DNA from: Flavobacteriales bacterium
GTDB taxonomy: Bacteria; Bacteroidota; Bacteroidia; Flavobacteriales_F; PHOS-HE28
Length of the DNA stretch: 64,000 nucleotides
NCBI GenBank assembly: GCA_016699575.1
Contig: CP064979.1
Coordinates: 3,472,001 to 3,536,000, forward strand
Direction: 5' to 3'
In this document: in pieces, positions 60,389 to 64,000 of the stretch
How the letters are laid out: every line of letters begins with the position of its first letter
How positions within the stretch are numbered: position 1 is the first letter of the stretch
Program-made: the position numbers and the translations under genes
The notes under the pieces: model-generated
Told to the model about the DNA's origin: nothing
What the model saw: only the letters and a program-made list of their open reading frames with translations
The model's database searches: none

Positions 60389-61347
60389 CCGAGCAACTGA
60401 GCACCCGCCATCTGCTGGGCATCACCGACCTGACGGCCGAGGACATCGACCTCATTTTCCGCACGGCCGACGGGTTCAAGGAGGTGCTGGCGCGGCCCAT
60501 CAAGAAGGTGCCTTCGCTGCGCGACATCACCATCGCCAACCTTTTCTTCGAGAACAGCACGCGCACGCGCATCAGCTTCGAACTCGCCGAGAAGCGCCTC
60601 AGTGCGGATGTCATCAACTTCAGCAGCAGCAGCAGCAGCACCAAGAAAGGCGAAACCCTCATCGACACGGTGAACAACATCCTGGCGATGAAGGTGGACA
60701 TGGTGGTGATGCGCCATCCCGACCCCGGCGCCGCCCAGTTCCTGAGCCGCCATGTGGAAGCCAGCATCGTGAACGCCGGCGACGGCACCCACGAGCATCC
60801 CACGCAGGCACTGCTCGATGCCTACAGCATCCGCGAGAAACTGGGGAAGGTGAAAGGCGTGAAGGTCCTCATCGTGGGCGACATCCTCCACAGCCGGGTG
60901 GCCCTCAGCAACATCCACTGCCTGAAGAAACTGGGTGCCGAAGTGATGCTCTGTGGCCCAACCACCTTGATGCCCAAACACGTGGATAGCCTCGGGGTGC
61001 GGGTGGAGCACGATCTGGACAAGGCGCTGATCTGGTGCGACGTGGCCAACATGCTCCGCATCCAACTGGAGCGGCAGGGGAGCGACGGCATCGCCAACTT
61101 CCCAAGCCTGCGGGAGTACGCGATGCTCTTCGGTCTCGACAAAGCGCGCTACGACCGCACCCGTCAGGCAGCGAAAGGCAAGCCTTTGGTCATCATGCAC
61201 CCGGGACCTATCAACCGAGGGGTGGAGATAACTTCAGAAGTGGCCGACCATGCGGACAGCATCATCCTGGACCAGGTGGAAAACGGCGTGGCCATTAGGA
61301 TGGCCGTGCTTTACCTGCTGGCCGGGCGCCTGGGGAAGGCAAGTTGA
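60385..61347 (+). CDS. pyrB: Aspartate carbamoyltransferase catalytic subunit
   Basis: 320 residues beginning with GTG at 60385 (overlapping the pyrR stop). LFFENSTRTRISFELAEKRLSADVINF is the carbamoyl-phosphate loop, SSTKKGETLIDT the moving loop, and NAGDGTHEHPTQALLDAYSIRE and VLIVGDILHSRVALSN follow, with PGPINRGVEI near the end. A short run of AGC codons gives six Ser in the loop. It catalyses the first committed step of pyrimidine synthesis; no regulatory PyrI gene is adjacent. Confidence 0.95.
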   Translation: MTEQLSTRHLLGITDLTAEDIDLIFRTADGFKEVLARPIKKVPSLRDITIANLFFENSTRTRISFELAEKRLSADVINFSSSSSSTKKGETLIDTVNNILAMKVDMVVMRHPDPGAAQFLSRHVEASIVNAGDGTHEHPTQALLDAYSIREKLGKVKGVKVLIVGDILHSRVALSNIHCLKKLGAEVMLCGPTTLMPKHVDSLGVRVEHDLDKALIWCDVANMLRIQLERQGSDGIANFPSLREYAMLFGLDKARYDRTRQAAKGKPLVIMHPGPINRGVEITSEVADHADSIILDQVENGVAIRMAVLYLLAGRLGKAS

Positions 61348-61356
61348 GCCGAAGGC

Positions 61357-61364
61357 TATATTTG
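61357..61364 (+). promoter_or_regulatory. -7 box TATATTTG before the STAS gene
   Basis: A perfect TAnnTTTG box 22 bases before the ATG at 61387; no TTG at the right distance upstream. Confidence 0.55.
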
Positions 61365-61386
61365 GCCGGATACCTGACCTGAGCAC

Positions 61387-61761
61387 ATGAACTTCACCAT
61401 CGAGGACAAGGGCAAATACACGTTGATACGCAGCAACGTGGACAAGCTCGACACCACCTGTGCGCCCGAACTGAAGAGCGAGCTGGTGTACCTGAACAAG
61501 ACCGGCGTACGCAACGCCATCATCGACCTTACCAACACGCGCTACTGCGACAGCAGTGGACTGAGCGCCCTGCTGGTGGCCAACCGCCTCTGCAAGAGCG
61601 TGGGCGGCTCGCTTGTTGTATGCGGCCTGCAGGAGCCTGTGCAGAAGCTGGTGCAGATCAGCCAGCTCGAAAGCGTGCTCTCCATTACCCCAACCCTGAG
61701 CGAAGCCTCCGACCTCCTGTACATGGAAGAGATCGAGAAGGACGTGAAGAACGATCAATGA
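61387..61761 (+). CDS. STAS domain protein (anti-sigma factor antagonist-like)
   Basis: 124 residues. MNFTIEDKGKYTLIRSNVDKLDTTCAPELKSEL, then NAIIDLTNTRYCDSSGLSALLVANRLCKSVGG, are a SpoIIAA-like STAS fold; DSSGLSAL holds the serine that is phosphorylated in family members to control an anti-sigma kinase. No partner kinase gene is adjacent. It overlaps the following T9SS-protein gene by 4 bases. It might act in a partner-switching pathway. Confidence 0.88.
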   Translation: MNFTIEDKGKYTLIRSNVDKLDTTCAPELKSELVYLNKTGVRNAIIDLTNTRYCDSSGLSALLVANRLCKSVGGSLVVCGLQEPVQKLVQISQLESVLSITPTLSEASDLLYMEEIEKDVKNDQ

Positions 61762-62516
61762 ACCCCATGAAGAAGACACTACTCGCCGCCCTGTTCGTCG
61801 TTGCTGCCAGTGCAGCTTCCGCCCAGTGCACCCCTGACCCGCTCTACGCCGACAGCATCTTCGGTGTGTGGCCTGACACCATCGAGGATTTTGCGTCGGG
61901 CGTGATCAACGTTCCCTACAGCGACCAGCTTGATCTGATCATCCCGACCGACGCCGGCGACATCGACCCGAACCTGGCCGGGACAATGATCGATAGCGTG
62001 GCATTGGACAGCATCGAGGGTCTGCCCCCGGGCCTGGCCATTGCGTGCAACAGCCACACTGGCGCTGCGTGCACCTATTTGAGCGGCGTGCAGGGTTGTG
62101 GTGTCATCCAAGGGACGCCAACGGCCGTGGGTTCCTATCCCATGACCATTTACGTCACCGGGTACAGTGTCTTGTTCGGCTTCCCGATCTCCTTCCCCTA
62201 CACGTTCACCGGCTATGAGATCACCATCGGTGCGGCCAGCGTGAACGAACTGCCCGTGGCCATCAATGGTGCGCTGAACACCCCGAATCCTTTCCGCGAC
62301 CGCACCTCCATCGAATGGAACCTTTCAAAGGCAGCGGATACCCAGGTAAAGGTGTTCAACCTGCTCGGCGAGAAGCTCTGGTCACAAACCGTTCAAGCCA
62401 AGGCAGGTGCGAACAAGCTGCAGTTCGATGGTAGCCTCTTGGAGGCTGGCATCTACCTCTACGAAGTGCAGGCCGGCGACCGGAAGTTCACCGGGCGCAT
62501 GATCCTGCACCGCTGA
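61758..62516 (+). CDS. Secreted T9SS type A sorting domain protein
   Basis: 252 residues from the ATG at 61758 (an ATG at 61767 is also possible), with signal peptide MNPMKKTLLAALFVVAASAASAQ. The middle (LDLIIPTDAGDIDPNLAGTMIDSVALDSIEGLPPGLAIACN...GCGVIQGTPTAVGSYPMTIYVTG) resembles a putative Ig/cadherin-like domain. The end (LNTPNPFRDRTSIEWNLSKAADTQVKVFNLLGEKLW...LEAGIYLYEVQAGDRKFTGRMILHR) is a Por sorting domain. It follows the STAS gene with a 4-base overlap, an unusual pairing of a regulator and a secreted protein. Function unknown. Confidence 0.82.
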   Translation: MNPMKKTLLAALFVVAASAASAQCTPDPLYADSIFGVWPDTIEDFASGVINVPYSDQLDLIIPTDAGDIDPNLAGTMIDSVALDSIEGLPPGLAIACNSHTGAACTYLSGVQGCGVIQGTPTAVGSYPMTIYVTGYSVLFGFPISFPYTFTGYEITIGAASVNELPVAINGALNTPNPFRDRTSIEWNLSKAADTQVKVFNLLGEKLWSQTVQAKAGANKLQFDGSLLEAGIYLYEVQAGDRKFTGRMILHR

Positions 62517-62537
62517 TCCCCGCTCCACCCGCATTGA

Positions 62538-62567
62538 GAAGCCCCGACATGTCGGGGCTTCTTCGTT
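62538..62567 (+). terminator. Terminator after the STAS-T9SS operon
   Basis: GAAGCCCCGACA and TGTCGGGGCTTC form a perfect 12-bp stem (fully palindromic), followed by TTCGTT. Confidence 0.8.
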
Positions 62568-62583
62568 CGTAGCCTTGCCCGGT

Positions 62584-63528
62584 ATGTACAGGTTCGAGGT
62601 CACCACCATCGGTACGGGTGCTGCGCTGCCTGCCGCCGGGCGGCAGCCGAGCGCTCAAGTGGTGAACCTCGGCGACCGCCTTTATCTGGTGGATTGCGGC
62701 GAGGGAACGCAGGAGCAACTGAGGCGCCACGGTATTAGGATGCCGCACCTCAGGCACATCTTCATCAGCCATCTGCACGGCGACCACTACCTCGGGTTGA
62801 TGGGCCTGCTCAGCACGTTGCACCTGCTGGGCCGCACGGAAGAACTCCATGTGCACGGCCCCGAGCAGCTCGGCGAGATCATCCATGTGCAGTTGCGCGC
62901 CTCGCAGACCTGGCTGCGCTATCCATTGCGCATCCATGTCACCCCGACCAACACAGGGGTAGTGGTGATGCAGGACGAACGGGTGGAAGTGACCGCGCTA
63001 GAGCTGCAGCACCGCATACCATGCACCGGCTTTCTGTTCCGCGAGAAACACGGAGCGCTCCGCCTGCGCCCGGACGCGGTGGACCGCATACCCCATTACC
63101 AGCGCAATGCGGTGAAGGATGGTGAAGACCTGGTCCTCGCCGACGGTACCGTTGTGCGGAACGCCGAATTGACCGTCCCGCACGGGAAGCCGCGCACCTA
63201 TGCCTACTGCAGCGACACAGCCTACCGTCCCGCATTGGTGGAAGCGTTGCGCGGTGTGGACCTGCTCTACCACGAAGCGACGTTCACGGAGCATCTCGCT
63301 GGTCGGGCGAAGGAGACCATGCACAGCACCGCAGCCCAAGCCGCAACGCTGGCCCGTGACGCAGCGGTGGGGGAGCTGCTGCTCGGTCACTTCAGCTCGC
63401 GCTACAAGTCGGTGGAGCCGCTGTTGAAGGAAGCATTGGCCATCTTCCCGAACACCACGGCCAGCGTGGAAGGCGGCTGCTATCCGATAGGGCCACCAAC
63501 AGGTGTTGGAAAGAAGGAGGGCCGCTGA
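62584..63528 (+). CDS. rnz: Ribonuclease Z
   Basis: 314 residues from the ATG at 62584; a TAGCCTTG box ends 6 bases upstream. TIGTGAALPAAGRQPSAQVVNLGDRLYLVDCGEGTQEQLRR, then IFISHLHGDHYLGLMGLLSTL (metal HxHxDH), AYCSDTAYRP (Asp ligand), LLYHEATF and LLLGHFSSRYKSVEPLLKEA (His ligand) are the tRNase Z motifs. It cuts the 3' trailer of tRNA precursors; the tRNA-Met gene here lacks CCA and would need this step. Cytoplasmic; not in an operon. Confidence 0.94.
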   Translation: MYRFEVTTIGTGAALPAAGRQPSAQVVNLGDRLYLVDCGEGTQEQLRRHGIRMPHLRHIFISHLHGDHYLGLMGLLSTLHLLGRTEELHVHGPEQLGEIIHVQLRASQTWLRYPLRIHVTPTNTGVVVMQDERVEVTALELQHRIPCTGFLFREKHGALRLRPDAVDRIPHYQRNAVKDGEDLVLADGTVVRNAELTVPHGKPRTYAYCSDTAYRPALVEALRGVDLLYHEATFTEHLAGRAKETMHSTAAQAATLARDAAVGELLLGHFSSRYKSVEPLLKEALAIFPNTTASVEGGCYPIGPPTGVGKKEGR

Positions 63529-63578
63529 GCCCATCGGCGCCTAGCTTCGCCCCTGTTAAGAACGATTCCAAATAGGAT

Positions 63579-64000
63579 ATGATCGTACGAACGTTGTTGG
63601 CGGATAGTGGGGAGTTGGCATTGCTAGGCTTGAAAACCGTCTTCGCCAACATCCCGCGCGTGGACTTGTTGGGGGATGTGCGATCGGAAGCAGAGATGCT
63701 CACCGCCGTGGAACGCGACCGGCCCCATGTGGTGCTCATCGACCACACGGCCCAAGGCTTCCGGGCGGACAGTATCCGCGAGGGACTGAAGCGGAACAAA
63801 CGCACGCGCTTCGTATCGATCACGCCCGACCCGTCGGCCGTGACGCTTGCCAACGCTTTGCGCGCGGGCGTTACCAGCTACATCAAGAAGGACTGCGGAA
63901 TCGAGGAGATCATCGACGCCGTGCTGCAGACCGCCGACGGCAGCAAGTTCTTCTGCGGCGAGATCGTGAAGACGATGGAGCGCGAGGGTCTTCGGATCGA
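63579..64000 (+). CDS. Response regulator receiver protein, 3' partial
   Basis: The frame from the ATG at 63579 stays open to the end of the window (140 codons visible). MIVRTLLADSGELALLGLKTVFANIPRVDLLGDVRSEAEM ... DRPHVVLIDHTAQGF ... RFVSITPDPSAVTLANALRAGVTSYIKKDCGIEEIIDAV is a receiver domain. The candidate phospho-acceptor is the Asp of VLIDHT, and the Lys of YIKKD lies near the usual end of the domain. It resembles NarL/FixJ-type regulators, whose DNA-binding part would lie beyond the window. AGGAT precedes the start. Confidence 0.85.
   Translation, partial: MIVRTLLADSGELALLGLKTVFANIPRVDLLGDVRSEAEMLTAVERDRPHVVLIDHTAQGFRADSIREGLKRNKRTRFVSITPDPSAVTLANALRAGVTSYIKKDCGIEEIIDAVLQTADGSKFFCGEIVKTMEREGLRI

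Noticed and set aside
60622..60644. AGC/CAG triplet run in pyrB as a possible contingency repeat
   Set aside because: It is in frame, so slippage would only change Ser number, and the Ser-rich loop is normal for the family.

Overview
This window looks like a chromosome segment of a Bacteroidota bacterium, probably an uncultured, fairly GC-rich member of the Flavobacteriales. The evidence is the many secreted proteins with Por-type (T9SS type A) C-terminal sorting domains, promoters with the Bacteroidota -7 box TAnnTTTG (here often TAnnTTCG), a Thx ribosomal protein, SprB-like and DUF7948/SBBP-like surface proteins, and many starts without a Shine-Dalgarno sequence. The lineage call is an inference from gene content; no rRNA is present.

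Layout. 0-11 kb: a plus-strand run of exported proteins: an M36 fungalysin-type protease (cut by the window start), a propeller protein, a lysyl-oxidase-like copper protein and a giant protein with 21 thrombospondin-3-like calcium repeats, closed by a strong terminator. 11-24.7 kb: an S9 peptidase, a small GldM-C-like protein, a SprB/DUF11-type surface protein, a periplasmic-sensor adenylate cyclase, a small DNA-binding protein, two outer-membrane proteins, a deiodinase-like thioredoxin-fold protein and a frameshifted MATE transporter. 24.7-31 kb: an OmpA-family protein, an LptF/G permease with two glycosyltransferases in one overlapping operon, a START-like protein with a histone-like tail, and tRNA-Met followed by two tRNA-derived tandem repeats.

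31-50 kb: two paralogous two-gene surface-protein cassettes (31.2-35.4 and 46.0-49.9 kb) flank a housekeeping block: rhomboid-gmhB-aminotransferase, yqgE, pdxH, Thx, trmH-like, HU, cupin-fmt-mpg-recQ and ilvE. The second cassette has an 11-base C homopolymer inside its signal-peptide region that puts the start out of frame, a candidate phase-variation switch. 50-55.8 kb: a J-domain membrane protein, a carboxypeptidase-regulatory-like secreted protein, a MazG-like pyrophosphohydrolase, a DUF4442 hotdog protein, an LpqC-like esterase, a DUF2238 membrane protein and a 6-phosphofructokinase lacking the usual GGDG aspartate.

55.8-59.8 kb is a repeat-rich accessory island. It holds an AT-rich TPR-like lipoprotein whose last codons were replaced by an intact IS4-family element (10-bp target duplication), degenerate repeat units, a small secreted protein with a probable premature amber stop, and a truncated beta-barrel remnant. 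59.8-64 kb returns to core genes: pyrR-pyrB, a STAS protein with a T9SS protein, rnz, and a response regulator cut by the window end.

Most genes serve either the cell surface (secretion, adhesion, extracellular hydrolysis, envelope sugar and lipid handling) or core metabolism. Mobile and repeat DNA is concentrated in intergenic gaps and sometimes supplies stop codons or N-terminal codons to neighbouring genes.
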